Assembly: GCA_046297935.1 (NCBI GenBank)
Contig: JBKBHA010000004.1
Location: forward strand, 124,001 to 188,000
Length of the DNA stretch: 64,000 nt
Source: CAYMZZ01 sp046297935
GTDB lineage: Bacteria > Bacteroidota > Bacteroidia > Chitinophagales > Chitinophagaceae
Direction of reading: 5' to 3'
A program made the position numbers and the translations under genes. Shown here in pieces: positions 43,387-53,299 of this stretch (positions within the stretch are counted from its first letter, which is position 1; each line of letters opens with the position of its first letter). The notes beneath the pieces are model-generated. The model worked only from the letters and a program-made list of their open reading frames with translations, did no database searches and had not been told where the DNA came from.

Positions 43387-45306
43387 TTGAAGAATATCCT
43401 TTCACTGGCTTATCTGGTACCGCTGTTTCCCCTGATCGGTTTTCTGATCAATGGATTGGGGCGGAAAGCAATGAACAAAACCATGATCGGTGTCATTGGC
43501 AGTGGGGTCATACTCGCTTCCTTTGTGCTGAGTCTGCTCATTTTCTTCGAAGTGAAGTCGGGGGGCACAGGCGTGTTTGAGTATTTCAACTTCATTTCGG
43601 TAGGCGATTTTTCCATCCCTTTTGCTTTTCAGATTGATCAGCTTTCGTCTATTTTCCTGTTGATCATTACCGGTGTTGGTTTCCTGATACACCTTTATTC
43701 CACCTCGTATATGCACGAGGAAAAGACGGAGCATTTTGGACGCTATTTCGCCTACCTGAACCTGTTTGTGTTTTCAATGCTGCTCCTGGTCATGGGCGCT
43801 AACTATGTGATCATGTTCATCGGCTGGGAAGGCGTGGGTCTTTGTTCATATCTCCTTATCGGCTTCTGGTTCAAGAAAACGGAATACAATAAAGCTGCCA
43901 ACAAGGCCTTTATCATGAACCGTATTGGTGATCTTGCCTTCCTGATCGCCATTTTCTGGATAATTGGAAAAGTAAACGGAGTAGGTTATACCGAAGTGCT
44001 GGCCGCCGCAGCTAAAACCGGAAGCGAGACTGTATTTACTTCAACTGATATAACTGCCATTACCATTCTGCTTTTCATAGGTGCTACTGGCAAAAGCGCA
44101 CAGATACCCTTGTACACATGGCTGCCCGACGCCATGGCAGGTCCCACACCTGTTTCTGCACTTATTCACGCAGCTACCATGGTCACTGCGGGTATTTACA
44201 TGATCGCGCGCAGCAATATTCTTTACACCATGGCTCCACTCACGCTGAACATCATTACATGGGTGGGACTGGCAACTGCCTTGCTGGCGGCTACCATTGC
44301 GTTGAAACAAAACGATATTAAAAAAGTACTGGCTTATTCTACCGTCAGCCAGTTGGGTTATATGTTCCTGGCACTGGGCACCGGAGCTTATGTGGCCGCG
44401 GTGTTTCATGTAATGACACACGCATTTTTCAAGGCGCTGCTGTTCCTTGGCAGCGGTAGTGTGATACATGCCATGGGCGGCGAACAGGATATTCGCAAAA
44501 TGGGTGGTCTTTCGAGACATATGAAGATTACGCACTTAACTTTCCTGATCGGCTGTTTGGCCATAGCCGGCATACCAGGCCTCTCAGGCTTCTTTTCAAA
44601 GGATGAAATACTGGCCAGTGCCTACAGCCATTCTAAACTGATCTATGGCATTGGTCTGTTTACCGCCTTACTTACCGCATTTTATATGTTCCGCTTGTAC
44701 GCCACCACTTTTCTGGGAAAATTCCGTGGCACACATGAGCAGGAGCATCATTTGCACGAAAGCCCTGCTGCTATTACCATCCCACTGATCGTGTTGGCAA
44801 TACTTTCGATTGTTGGTGGTTATGTTGGTATCCCTGCTTTTATCAAAGAAGGTGCCCATGCTCTGGGCGATTTCCTGAATCCTATCGTGGCTGATTCTGT
44901 TGCGCGGATGGAGCCGCACCATATTGACCACAGCACCGAATGGATGCTGACCGGGTTATCAACCGTATTAATCCTGATCGTGGTACTGTATGCATGGAGC
45001 CGCTTTAGTCGCAAACCCGAACTGGATGAACCCGCTGGTTTCGGAAAAACGCTGGCGAATAAATGGTATGTCGACGAAATTTATCAGGCTGTAATTGTGA
45101 AGCCGCTGGAAAAACTGGGAGGATTCTTCAATTCGATTTTTGAGCGTTCGGTGGTCGATGGCTTTGTAAACGGTGTGGGAAGGTTAGTGAATTACGGCAG
45201 CAGGCAATTGCGGCTGTTGCAGACGGGCCAGGTGGGCACCTATGTGCTGATGATGGTGCTGGGTATGCTGCTGATTTTTGTATTGCAATTTTTCCTGAGA
45301 AAATAA
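43387..45306 (+). CDS. nuoL: NADH-quinone oxidoreductase subunit L
   Basis: A 639-residue antiporter-like proton-pumping subunit with about 16 helices and the long C-terminal lateral helix region. Key stretches are FIGWEGVGLCSYLLIGFWF, GKSAQIPLYTWLPDAMAGPTPVSALIHAATMV and HVMTHAFFKALLFLGSGSVIHAMGGEQDIRKMGG. TTG 43387 is the start, with MKNILSLAYLVPLFPLIGF matching the family beginning. Confidence 0.97.
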   Translation: MKNILSLAYLVPLFPLIGFLINGLGRKAMNKTMIGVIGSGVILASFVLSLLIFFEVKSGGTGVFEYFNFISVGDFSIPFAFQIDQLSSIFLLIITGVGFLIHLYSTSYMHEEKTEHFGRYFAYLNLFVFSMLLLVMGANYVIMFIGWEGVGLCSYLLIGFWFKKTEYNKAANKAFIMNRIGDLAFLIAIFWIIGKVNGVGYTEVLAAAAKTGSETVFTSTDITAITILLFIGATGKSAQIPLYTWLPDAMAGPTPVSALIHAATMVTAGIYMIARSNILYTMAPLTLNIITWVGLATALLAATIALKQNDIKKVLAYSTVSQLGYMFLALGTGAYVAAVFHVMTHAFFKALLFLGSGSVIHAMGGEQDIRKMGGLSRHMKITHLTFLIGCLAIAGIPGLSGFFSKDEILASAYSHSKLIYGIGLFTALLTAFYMFRLYATTFLGKFRGTHEQEHHLHESPAAITIPLIVLAILSIVGGYVGIPAFIKEGAHALGDFLNPIVADSVARMEPHHIDHSTEWMLTGLSTVLILIVVLYAWSRFSRKPELDEPAGFGKTLANKWYVDEIYQAVIVKPLEKLGGFFNSIFERSVVDGFVNGVGRLVNYGSRQLRLLQTGQVGTYVLMMVLGMLLIFVLQFFLRK

Positions 45307-45324
45307 AAGGACGACGGTTTTACT

Positions 45325-46797
45325 ATGATCCCTGTACTACTGATTTTTATCCCCCTGCTGGCTGGTATTGCCACTTTCTTTTTCAGGAATGAAAAAGCCG
45401 CACGTTCATGGGCGCTCGCCAGCACGCTGGTCGTGTTGCTATTGTCGGTGCTGGGGCTCACCGTCATTACTGATTCCGTCCAGCACAGTTTCAAAGCCGC
45501 CTGGCTGGGCAACTTTGGCAGCAGTTTTTCGGTGGGGCTCGATGGTATGGGGCAGCTCCTAACCCTGCTAACGGCAATCGGTTTTCCGGTCATCCTCCTG
45601 GCCACCTGGCATTCTACTTATGCACAGGCATCGCGATTCTTTGGCTTGCTGTTATTGTCGCAGGCAGGCTTGATGGGTGTATTTCTGGCCATGGATGCGT
45701 TGTTGTTTTACTTTTTTTGGGAGCTGGCGCTTATACCGGTTTACTTTCTGTGTTCGCAGTGGGGTGGTGAGCGCCGAATTGCCGTTACGTTCAAGTTCTT
45801 CATCTATACATTTATTGGCTCCCTGCTGATGCTGATCGGCATCATTTATATCTATTCCAAAACAAGCACGGGTTCCTTTGCGATCGAAGATTTCTATGCT
45901 GCCGCGCTCACGCCTAAGCAGCAGGACTGGATATTCCTTGCATTCTTTTTGGCCTTTGCGATTAAAATGCCGGTATTCCCTTTTCATAGCTGGCAGCCTG
46001 ATACATATGAGCAGTCACCCACTTCCGTCACTATGGTGTTGAGTGGTATCATGGTAAAAATGGGTGTGTTCGGATTGATTCGCTGGTTATTGCCGCTGGT
46101 ACCATTTGCTTCTTATCAACGTGGCGACAATGTGATGACCCTGGCGGTGGTAGGTATGGTCTACGCCTCATTGATCGCTATCCGGCAAAATGATATTAAA
46201 CGACTGGTGGCCTATTCTTCTATTGCGCACATAGGATTGATGGCGGCTGCGGTATTTGCCGTAAATGAAATGGCCATGCAGGGCGTGATGATTCAGATGT
46301 TTAGCCATGGTGTGAATATTATTGGAATGTGGATAGTGGTGGAAATAATTGAGCGGAACTATGGCACTCGCAAAATATCAGATTTAGGAGGTCTGGCGCA
46401 AAAGGCACCCGCAATGGCCATCCTGTTTCTGATTGTTGCTTTTGCCAATATCGCATTGCCGCTTACCAATGCGTTTGTGGGCGAGTTCCTGATGTTTACC
46501 GGCATTTTCAATTCCGATGCTACTCAGTTTAGTGTGTGGTACACTGTTATTGCGGGCTTGTGTATTATTCTGGCAGCCGTGTATACGCTGAACATGGTTC
46601 GCAAAACATTTTATGGCGAAACGGTGGCTGCAACAGCATCGGCTACTGATTTAAAAGGAACAGAAAAACTGGCCCTGGTAATAATTGTGATATTGATTTT
46701 TGCTTTTGGTGTGTACCCCAAGCCCATGCTTGAACTCACCGAAAGCGTGAGCCGTTCCGTAGTGGAGGCCGTAACCAGTACCATTTCCAAAAAATAA
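45325..46797 (+). CDS. nuoM: NADH-quinone oxidoreductase subunit M
   Basis: A 490-residue antiporter-like subunit with 14 helices. FFWELALIPVYFLCSQWGG, KMPVFPFHSWQPDTYEQSPTS, QNDIKRLVAYSSIAHIGLM and MFSHGVNIIGMWIVVEII are characteristic. It is normal in length and spacing. Confidence 0.97.
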   Translation: MIPVLLIFIPLLAGIATFFFRNEKAARSWALASTLVVLLLSVLGLTVITDSVQHSFKAAWLGNFGSSFSVGLDGMGQLLTLLTAIGFPVILLATWHSTYAQASRFFGLLLLSQAGLMGVFLAMDALLFYFFWELALIPVYFLCSQWGGERRIAVTFKFFIYTFIGSLLMLIGIIYIYSKTSTGSFAIEDFYAAALTPKQQDWIFLAFFLAFAIKMPVFPFHSWQPDTYEQSPTSVTMVLSGIMVKMGVFGLIRWLLPLVPFASYQRGDNVMTLAVVGMVYASLIAIRQNDIKRLVAYSSIAHIGLMAAAVFAVNEMAMQGVMIQMFSHGVNIIGMWIVVEIIERNYGTRKISDLGGLAQKAPAMAILFLIVAFANIALPLTNAFVGEFLMFTGIFNSDATQFSVWYTVIAGLCIILAAVYTLNMVRKTFYGETVAATASATDLKGTEKLALVIIVILIFAFGVYPKPMLELTESVSRSVVEAVTSTISKK

Positions 46798-46816
46798 GCA
46801 AGTAGGAGAGATCAAT

Positions 46817-48196
46817 ATGAACGCGTTAATACTTTCAGCAATTCTTGGTGTGGTCATGATGTTTAGCGGGCTGCTATTGCGTCAAAAAGCAGCAGTGCGC
46901 GCGGTTGCACTGGCGGGCATGGCGCTGCTTCTGCTGGCAAATGTGCTGGAAATGAATGGCACCATATTTTTCGATGTGAACCTTCGCGGTATGATTGAGT
47001 TCGATCGGTTTGCGCTACTGGTCATCACCATACTGGTTTCAGCCACCCTGTTGTACCTTATTCTTTCGGCCCGCGATATGGAAAAAGTGGGTGCTGATTA
47101 TGCAGAATATTTCGCATTGATCTTTTTTATTCTCTGTGGGGTGGTGCTGGTAGCCAGTTTCAAATCCCTGCTTATTTTATTTCTGGGTATCGAGATCATT
47201 TCCATTCCACTTTATATTCTTACTGGTTCCGACAAGCGTAATCTCAAGAGCAATGAGGCTTCGTTAAAATATTTTCTGCTTGGTGCATTCAGCACCGGGC
47301 TGATGCTGATGGGCATCGCCCTGGTATATGGTGCTACCGGTACATTTGATGTTTCTGTTATGAAACTGGGCGCTCCTTCTACGGCTCCAGCTCTGTTGCC
47401 TATTGCCGGTATGCTGTTGTTGTTGTTTAGTATGTCTTTTAAAGTTTCAGCCGCACCGTTTCATTTCTGGACGCCCGATGTGTACGATGGAGCGCCAACT
47501 GTATTTACGTCTTTCATGGCCACCATCGTAAAGGCAGCCGTGTTCATTGGTTTTATCCGTTTGTTCGACGAAACTTTCGGTCGTCTGGCAGGAACCTGGC
47601 AATTGTGGATTGCCATAATTGCTGCAGCAACCCTGTTTGTGGGCAACCTGACCGCCGTATTCCAGCAAAGTGTGAAGCGCATGCTGGCTTATTCCAGCAT
47701 CGCCCAGGCCGGCTTTATGCTGCTGGGTATTTTCGCCATGAACACCGATGCCAAAGAAGGTATTTTGCTCTATGCGGCAGCTTACAGTGTGGCCACCATC
47801 GGCATTTTTGCCGTGTTGGGCCGCATGAACGATTATACTTTTGAAGGCTTCAATGGCCTGGCAAAACAACAGCCACTTGTAGCAGCCGTACTCACTATTT
47901 GCCTGCTCAGTCTGGCAGGCATTCCGCTTACAGCAGGTTTTCTGGCCAAATTTTACATGCTCAAAGCCGCACTTGGCGCCCAGGTTCATTTCTGGCTCGT
48001 CATTTTCGCTGTGCTGATGGCCGCGGTGAGCGTCTACTATTATTTCCGGGTAATTCAGGCCATGTATTTCCGCGACGGTAATGCAACTATACAGGCAGGT
48101 GGAAGCTTTAAGGCTGGCCTGCTGCTGGTGGCTGCACTCATCCTCCTGCTGGGGCTTTTCCCCCAGGTTTTATTTTACTGGTTCTATTTCGGGTAA
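46817..48196 (+). CDS. nuoN: NADH-quinone oxidoreductase subunit N
   Basis: A 459-residue antiporter-like subunit completing the operon. Markers are FLGIEIISIPLYILTGSDKRNLKSNEASLKYFLLGAFSTG, SAAPFHFWTPDVYDGAPT and VKRMLAYSSIAQAGFMLLGI. All fourteen subunits A-N are therefore present in standard order. Confidence 0.97.
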   Translation: MNALILSAILGVVMMFSGLLLRQKAAVRAVALAGMALLLLANVLEMNGTIFFDVNLRGMIEFDRFALLVITILVSATLLYLILSARDMEKVGADYAEYFALIFFILCGVVLVASFKSLLILFLGIEIISIPLYILTGSDKRNLKSNEASLKYFLLGAFSTGLMLMGIALVYGATGTFDVSVMKLGAPSTAPALLPIAGMLLLLFSMSFKVSAAPFHFWTPDVYDGAPTVFTSFMATIVKAAVFIGFIRLFDETFGRLAGTWQLWIAIIAAATLFVGNLTAVFQQSVKRMLAYSSIAQAGFMLLGIFAMNTDAKEGILLYAAAYSVATIGIFAVLGRMNDYTFEGFNGLAKQQPLVAAVLTICLLSLAGIPLTAGFLAKFYMLKAALGAQVHFWLVIFAVLMAAVSVYYYFRVIQAMYFRDGNATIQAGGSFKAGLLLVAALILLLGLFPQVLFYWFYFG

Positions 48197-48238
48197 AACC
48201 CGGCAGTATCGCGATAGTTTCGCTAATTTGGGGACGAA

Positions 48239-49516
48239 ATGAAGTATCGCGATATCCTCTTTCTGGCCTGGCGAACGGTTCGCAGTAACAAATTGCGTAC
48301 TGGACTCACCGTAGCTATTATCGCCTTTGGCATCATGGCGCTGATTGGGATCATCACCGCCATAGCAGCCATGAATCAGAAGCTGACCGAAAGCTTTTCG
48401 AGCATGGGCGCTAATGCCTTCACCATACGTTTCAAAGAAAGAAATATTCGTTTCGGCGGGGGCGGCGGAAATGAATCGCAACTGAGCAAAAAAAGTAATA
48501 GGCGGGAGAAAAAATCCAATCTCGACAAGCCCATCTCCAGGGATCAGGCGGAAGCCTTTGTACAGAATTTCAATTATCCCGCAACTACCAGCATTTCTGT
48601 TTTCGGCAACCGCAACAGCATTGTTTCCTACAATGGTAAAAAAACAAGCCCCAATGTAATGGTCATGGGCGGCGACGAAAATTACCTTTTGCTGAATGGA
48701 TTCAGTATTTATGCCGGCCGCAACATGAATCGCATAGAAATTGAAGCCGGTTCGAATAATTGTCTGCTCGGCTATGATGTAGCCAAGCGCCTGTTTCCTG
48801 ATGATCCTGCAAAAGCAGTGAATAATGTCGTTCGCATCAACAATATTCCCTACCGTGTGCTGGCAGTACTCGCGAGTCGTGGATCCACCTTCGGGTTTAG
48901 TCGCGATAATATGATCATTACGAGTTATCGTAATATCGAGCGCAATTTTTCATCCGGCAACAGTTATGTTATTGCCGTGCTGGTCGACAATCTGCGTGCG
49001 GTAGCCGAGGCCATGGGTGAGGCCGAAGCCGCGTTCCGGCCTATCCGCCGACTTACCACAACGGAAGAAAGCAATTTTGCCCTCGACCGAAGCGATAGCG
49101 TGGCAGAAAGGGCTATGAACAGCCTTGGTTTCCTCACAATTTCTGCAATGGCTATTGGCATTATTACCCTGGTGGGTGCGGCCATTGGCCTTATGAATAT
49201 CATGCTGGTCTCGGTGTCGGAACGTACCAAGGAAGTGGGTCTGGTGAAAGCTATTGGCGGTAAAAAAAGAATGGTGGCCCTCCAGTTTCTGCTGGAAGCG
49301 ATACTGATTAGTCTGCTTGGTGCCTTTTTTGGCATTATACTGGGTGTAACCGTTGGTAACCTGTTTTCGGTCGTATTAAATACCGGCTTTGTGGTGCCCT
49401 GGAACTGGGTCATTGGAGGTATTGCCATCTGCACCCTGGTAGGCCTTGGAGCTGGCTATTATCCCGCCCGGAAAGCAGGTCGACTCAATCCAATTGAAGC
49501 TTTGCGCTACGAATAG
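48239..49516 (+). CDS. MacB/FtsX-like ABC transporter permease
   Basis: A 425-residue membrane protein. A cytosolic N-terminal helix (KYRDILFLAWRTVRSNKLRTGLT) and TM1 lead into a periplasmic MacB_PCD-like domain (about residues 45-280). Three helices with SVSERTKEVGLVKAIGGKKR and the ending YYPARKAGRLNPIEALRYE follow, both typical of MacB permeases. It is not related in position to any ATPase gene, so its partner must be encoded elsewhere. Two copies of AGTATCGCGATA flank its start codon. Confidence 0.9.
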   Translation: MKYRDILFLAWRTVRSNKLRTGLTVAIIAFGIMALIGIITAIAAMNQKLTESFSSMGANAFTIRFKERNIRFGGGGGNESQLSKKSNRREKKSNLDKPISRDQAEAFVQNFNYPATTSISVFGNRNSIVSYNGKKTSPNVMVMGGDENYLLLNGFSIYAGRNMNRIEIEAGSNNCLLGYDVAKRLFPDDPAKAVNNVVRINNIPYRVLAVLASRGSTFGFSRDNMIITSYRNIERNFSSGNSYVIAVLVDNLRAVAEAMGEAEAAFRPIRRLTTTEESNFALDRSDSVAERAMNSLGFLTISAMAIGIITLVGAAIGLMNIMLVSVSERTKEVGLVKAIGGKKRMVALQFLLEAILISLLGAFFGIILGVTVGNLFSVVLNTGFVVPWNWVIGGIAICTLVGLGAGYYPARKAGRLNPIEALRYE

Positions 49517-49631
49517 ATGTTGATCAATAAAGCGATGAAGCTTTTGCTATTTTCCATAACAGAATCATTCCCCACTGAAAAAAATCCTTACCTTGAAGCG
49601 CCCCTGTATAAAAAATATAGGAGAAGGGATT

Positions 49632-49658
49632 TTTGTATAAACTTTTTCAGTAGAATTG
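49632..49658 (+). promoter_or_regulatory. Possible promoter of the exbB operon
   Basis: TTTG at 49632-49635 and TAGAATTG at 49651-49658 resemble Bacteroidota boxes, but the spacer is short (15) and one box base differs. The remainder of the 193-base gap after the permease holds no gene. Confidence 0.3.
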
Positions 49659-49709
49659 TAGCCCCAAAAAGGCTCATTAACATTTAAAAAAAAACTAAAA
49701 ACTAAGATC

Positions 49710-50570
49710 ATGGCTGAGACTAAACCAACTGCTACCGCATCGGTTAAGGCTACTTCTGTTCAACCCAAAAAGGGCGGTAATGCAATTTCATGGATCGCCC
49801 CGATTGTTTGTGTACTTGCCGGTTATGCGATTTGGCGTTTTGTGTTGGGTGATCCTTCAGGCTTTAAAGCTCCTTCAACCGAAGGTTGGTTCTGGCCCGA
49901 GCACAAAGAACCTAAAGACGCATTGCACCGCATTTATGAAGGTGGTATCATCGTACCCCTGCTGATCGGTATGCTGTTGATGGTAATTGTGTTTTCTATT
50001 GAGCGTCTGTTGACAATTCGCAAAGCGCTGGGTAACGGTTCTATCTCTGATTTTATTCGCAAAGTACAATACCATCTGGCTAACCGCAACGTTGACGCTG
50101 CACTGTCTGAGTGCGATAAGCAACGTGGTTCTGTTGCCAATGTGATGAAGGCAGGTTTGCGTCGTTACAAAGAAATGATTAGCGAGCAAGGTTTGGATAC
50201 CGAGCAAAAAGTACTTTCTATTCAGAAAGAAGTAGAAGAAGCTACTGCGCTCGAGTTGCCGATGCTGCAGAAAAACCTGGTGTTCCTGTCAACTATTACA
50301 TCGGTAGGTACCCTGGTGGCCCTGCTCGGTACGGTAATTGGTATGATCAAATCGTTTGCTGCCCTCGGCGAAACCGGCGGTGGTGGTGATTCAAGCGCCC
50401 TGGCGGTAGGTATCTCTGAGGCCCTGTATAACACAGCCCTTGGTATCGGTACATCAGCCCTGGCCCTGATCATGTACAACGTATTTACCACTAAGATCGA
50501 CTCGATCACTTACGGTATCGACGAATCTGGCTTTACGCTGACTCAAAGCTTCGCTTCTCTTTACAAATAA
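49710..50570 (+). CDS. exbB: MotA/TolQ/ExbB proton channel protein
   Basis: A 286-residue inner-membrane protein of the ExbB/TolQ family, which uses proton flow to power TonB. After an N-terminal cytosolic lead and one extra helix, the three family helices are visible. VEEATALELPMLQKNLVFLSTITSVGTLVALLGTVIGMIKSF is the conserved core, and GISEALYNTALGIGTSALALIMYNVF is the last helix. Two exbD genes and a tonB gene follow. Confidence 0.94.
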   Translation: MAETKPTATASVKATSVQPKKGGNAISWIAPIVCVLAGYAIWRFVLGDPSGFKAPSTEGWFWPEHKEPKDALHRIYEGGIIVPLLIGMLLMVIVFSIERLLTIRKALGNGSISDFIRKVQYHLANRNVDAALSECDKQRGSVANVMKAGLRRYKEMISEQGLDTEQKVLSIQKEVEEATALELPMLQKNLVFLSTITSVGTLVALLGTVIGMIKSFAALGETGGGGDSSALAVGISEALYNTALGIGTSALALIMYNVFTTKIDSITYGIDESGFTLTQSFASLYK

Positions 50571-50678
50571 TTGATTTTCAATTTATTTGTACAGTGTTTC
50601 CAGAATCGAAGCGCTTTAGAGCGAGCGGTTTATGGAATTTGCGAAACTTACTATCTTATTTATTAAACTGAGTCAAAA

Positions 50679-51350
50679 ATGCCTAGTATCAAAATACCGA
50701 GGAAGAGTACGGATACGGACATGACCCCCTTTGTGGACATTGCCTTCCTGATCCTGTCCTTCTTCATCATGGCAACCAAGTTCAAGCCGGCAGAGCCAAT
50801 TGAGGTGGAAACACCCAGTTCGGTATCCTCTGCCATCCTGAAGGAGGAGAACGCCATTCTTATCACGATTGGCAAGGATAGTAAAGTTTATATCAATGTA
50901 AACGCTATCAACGACCCCAATCGGGAGAAACTGAGCAAGATCATTCATGGTATCAATAGCACTCAAAATCTGGGTTTGACCGAAACCGAAATGGAGAATT
51001 TCAAATATGCTCCTATCATCGGTGTTTCGTTTAAAGGTTTGAAGCAATTGCTTAGCTATACGCCCGAGCAAATGGCTTCGGTGAACCAGCCCGGTATTCC
51101 CGTACTTGATACCCTGAACAATGAGCTGGTATGGTGGGTTGACCAAACCAAAAAGGCTTTTGCCGATGGTTCCAGCAAGCTGCTCTATTTTATTAAGGGA
51201 GATAACGATGCCAAATATCCTACTGTGGAAGCAGTGATCAATGCGTTGCGCAAGAACGAAGAGTTCAAGTACAACCTGATCACCGCCCAGGAAGGTGCTC
51301 CCGAAGGATCCGAACTGCAACGGTTACGCAGGGAAGAGGCATCGAAGTAA
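50679..51350 (+). CDS. exbD: ExbD/TolR family protein 1
   Basis: A 223-residue single-helix protein. The STDTDMTPFVDIAFLILSFFIMATKFK region contains the helix and its channel Asp (VDIAFL). The periplasmic part is larger than in E. coli ExbD (about 140 residues) owing to an insertion around residues 75-150. It forms the stator with ExbB. Confidence 0.92.
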   Translation: MPSIKIPRKSTDTDMTPFVDIAFLILSFFIMATKFKPAEPIEVETPSSVSSAILKEENAILITIGKDSKVYINVNAINDPNREKLSKIIHGINSTQNLGLTETEMENFKYAPIIGVSFKGLKQLLSYTPEQMASVNQPGIPVLDTLNNELVWWVDQTKKAFADGSSKLLYFIKGDNDAKYPTVEAVINALRKNEEFKYNLITAQEGAPEGSELQRLRREEASK

Positions 51351-51381
51351 ACAGATTGTAAATAATTAAAATAACCAAGCT

Positions 51382-51990
51382 ATGGCAAGTATAGATTCCG
51401 GAGGAGATGGCGGCGGTCACAAGAAAGGGCCAGGGGTGAAGAAAGCTAAAAAGCTTTCGACCCGGGTGGATATGACACCGATGGTGGACCTCGGCTTCCT
51501 GCTCATTACCTTCTTCATCTTTACGGCTACCATGAGTTCGCCGGTAGGTATGGACCTCAATATGCCCAAGGAAACGGACAAACAGGAGGAACAAACCAAG
51601 GCTAAGCAATCTGGTGCCCTTACGGTGATGTTGGGTAAAGACAACAACGTGTATTATTATGAAGGGGAACTGGCACCCGATGGTTCCAACTTCAAACAAA
51701 CCACTTTTAAAGGGATTCGCGATGAGATCATCCGCAAACGGAAGGAAGTAATTGCGAATTATACCGGAAGCCCTGCCTGCGAGGAGAAAGCCCGCGAAAA
51801 AGGCAGGGATCCCCGAAAGGAGTGCGAAGATGAAGACTTTATTGTGGTGATCAAACCCACGGACAATGCTACTTACAAGAATACGGTAGATATCCTGGAC
51901 GAGATGACTATCAACAATGTACGACGTTTTGCACTGGTAAAAGTTGCCGAATCTGAGCTGGAGCTGATCCAGGCCACTGAAGGCAAATAA
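51382..51990 (+). CDS. exbD: ExbD/TolR family protein 2
   Basis: A 202-residue second ExbD. TRVDMTPMVDLGFLLITFFIFTATMSSP holds the helix and channel Asp. Bacteroidota commonly carry two ExbD proteins in one operon, suggesting mixed stator complexes. It has a lysine/glutamate-rich loop around residues 125-155 (EEKAREKGRDPRKECED). Confidence 0.92.
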   Translation: MASIDSGGDGGGHKKGPGVKKAKKLSTRVDMTPMVDLGFLLITFFIFTATMSSPVGMDLNMPKETDKQEEQTKAKQSGALTVMLGKDNNVYYYEGELAPDGSNFKQTTFKGIRDEIIRKRKEVIANYTGSPACEEKAREKGRDPRKECEDEDFIVVIKPTDNATYKNTVDILDEMTINNVRRFALVKVAESELELIQATEGK

Positions 51991-52043
51991 GCGGATTTGT
52001 GGAATAATCGCGAAAAAGCATCTAATTTTAAACAAACTAAGTA

Positions 52044-52874
52044 ATGGAAGCCAATAAGATATTATCAGCCGACATTCTTGACCTCGTATTTGAGGGCAGG
52101 AATAAGGATTATGGGGCTTACGCGTTGCGCAAGACCTATAATAAGAGGATTACCGTGGCTTTGGTCATTACCGCATCCGTAGCGCTGCTGGCTTTGCTGG
52201 GTTCAATTCTTGCCAGCACCATCAAAACCGATGATGAAGGCAAGATCACCATCAAGGAAGTGACCATTGAAAACCTCGAGGAAAAGCAGCCGGAAGTGGA
52301 ACCCCCACCTCCGCCTCCCCCGAAGCCGCCAGATCCTCCCAAAATTGAGATGAAGCAGTTTACGCCTCCCAAAATCGTGAAAGATGAGGAAGTGCAGGAA
52401 CCGCCTCCCGCTCAGGAAGAATTGAAAGAGGTAAAAATTGACCTCAAAAACCAGGAAGGTATCAAAGACGAAGGCATCGTAGCCCCCGCTGTAATTGACG
52501 ACGGTAAAGGGGTTGTGGAAGTGAAAAAAGAAGAAGATGAAAACCGCATCTTCGAAAAAGTGGAGATCGAAGCCTCCTTCAAAGGTGGTGAAAGCGCCTG
52601 GCGCAAATACCTCGAAAGAAACCTGAACCCGAACGTGCCGATCGACAACGGCGCACCTGAAGGGGTGTACACCGTGTACGTTCAGTTTGTGGTAAGTAAA
52701 GACGGTAGCATCAGCGATGTTCGCCCTCTCACTAACCACGGTTATGGTATGGAAGCCGAAGCTGTACGCGTTATCAAAAAAGGTCCGAACTGGACGCCTG
52801 CCGTTCAGAACGGACGCCAGGTAAACGCTTACCGTAAGCAGCCTATCACCTTCCAGGTCCAGTCAGAATATTAA
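52044..52874 (+). CDS. tonB: TonB energy-transducing protein 1
   Basis: A 276-residue protein. The cytosolic start (DLVFEGRNKDYGAYALRKTY) is typical of Bacteroidota TonB. It has one helix (about residues 37-60), a proline-rich periplasmic spacer (PEVEPPPPPPPKPPDPP), and a C-terminal TonB domain beginning at GESAWRKYLERNLNPNVP, with YTVYVQFVVSKDGSISDV and NGRQVNAYRKQPITFQV. It energises TonB-dependent outer-membrane receptors with the adjacent ExbB/ExbD. A strong terminator follows. Confidence 0.94.
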   Translation: MEANKILSADILDLVFEGRNKDYGAYALRKTYNKRITVALVITASVALLALLGSILASTIKTDDEGKITIKEVTIENLEEKQPEVEPPPPPPPKPPDPPKIEMKQFTPPKIVKDEEVQEPPPAQEELKEVKIDLKNQEGIKDEGIVAPAVIDDGKGVVEVKKEEDENRIFEKVEIEASFKGGESAWRKYLERNLNPNVPIDNGAPEGVYTVYVQFVVSKDGSISDVRPLTNHGYGMEAEAVRVIKKGPNWTPAVQNGRQVNAYRKQPITFQVQSEY

Positions 52875-52896
52875 TCTGTACGATCATATTGATATC

Positions 52897-52924
52897 AAAC
52901 CTCCCGCAAGCGGGAGGTTTTTTG
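52897..52924 (+). terminator. Rho-independent terminator after tonB 1
   Basis: Stem AAACCTCCCGC (52897-52907) pairs with GCGGGAGGTTT (52910-52920), followed by TTTTGTTTT. It is 23 bases after the tonB stop and separates the first four-gene unit from the second tonB. Confidence 0.9.
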
Positions 52925-53015
52925 TTTTGGTAAGCTTTGATGTACCCGCCCTGGAGCACCCGGTCGTACTGAGTACAGACTTCAGCTGCTAAACGCTTCT
53001 TGTTAGTTCGGCTTT

Positions 53016-53203
53016 TCTGTTCCCACAGATTTGCACAGATTTTTTTACAGATGGCACTGATCAAAATCTACTTAAACTTGTCGGCGTCATCTGCGTACAA
53101 ATCAGCGGCATCTGCGGGAACAGAACGCTGTGAAAAAAGCCATCAGCAATGAATATTCTGTGTCATCTGTGAAAAAAATCTGTGAAAATCTGTGGGAACA
53201 GAA
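53016..53203. repeat. ATCTGTG-type repeat cluster with long inverted arms
   Basis: The region between the tonB genes holds many copies of (C)ATCTGTG / CACAGAT. Outer arms TCTGTTCCCACAGATTTGCA (53016-) and, inverted, AAATCTGTGGGAACAGAA (to 53203) can pair. The same sequence family is at 54221-54352. No gene is seen in 52925-53299. Confidence 0.75.
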
Positions 53204-53299
53204 CACTTCTGTTCTAGCGAATTCAACCAAACAATCTATCGAAAAGAAATAGAAATATGGAAATGGCATCATACTTAATCTTAGAATAAAGTATATGCC

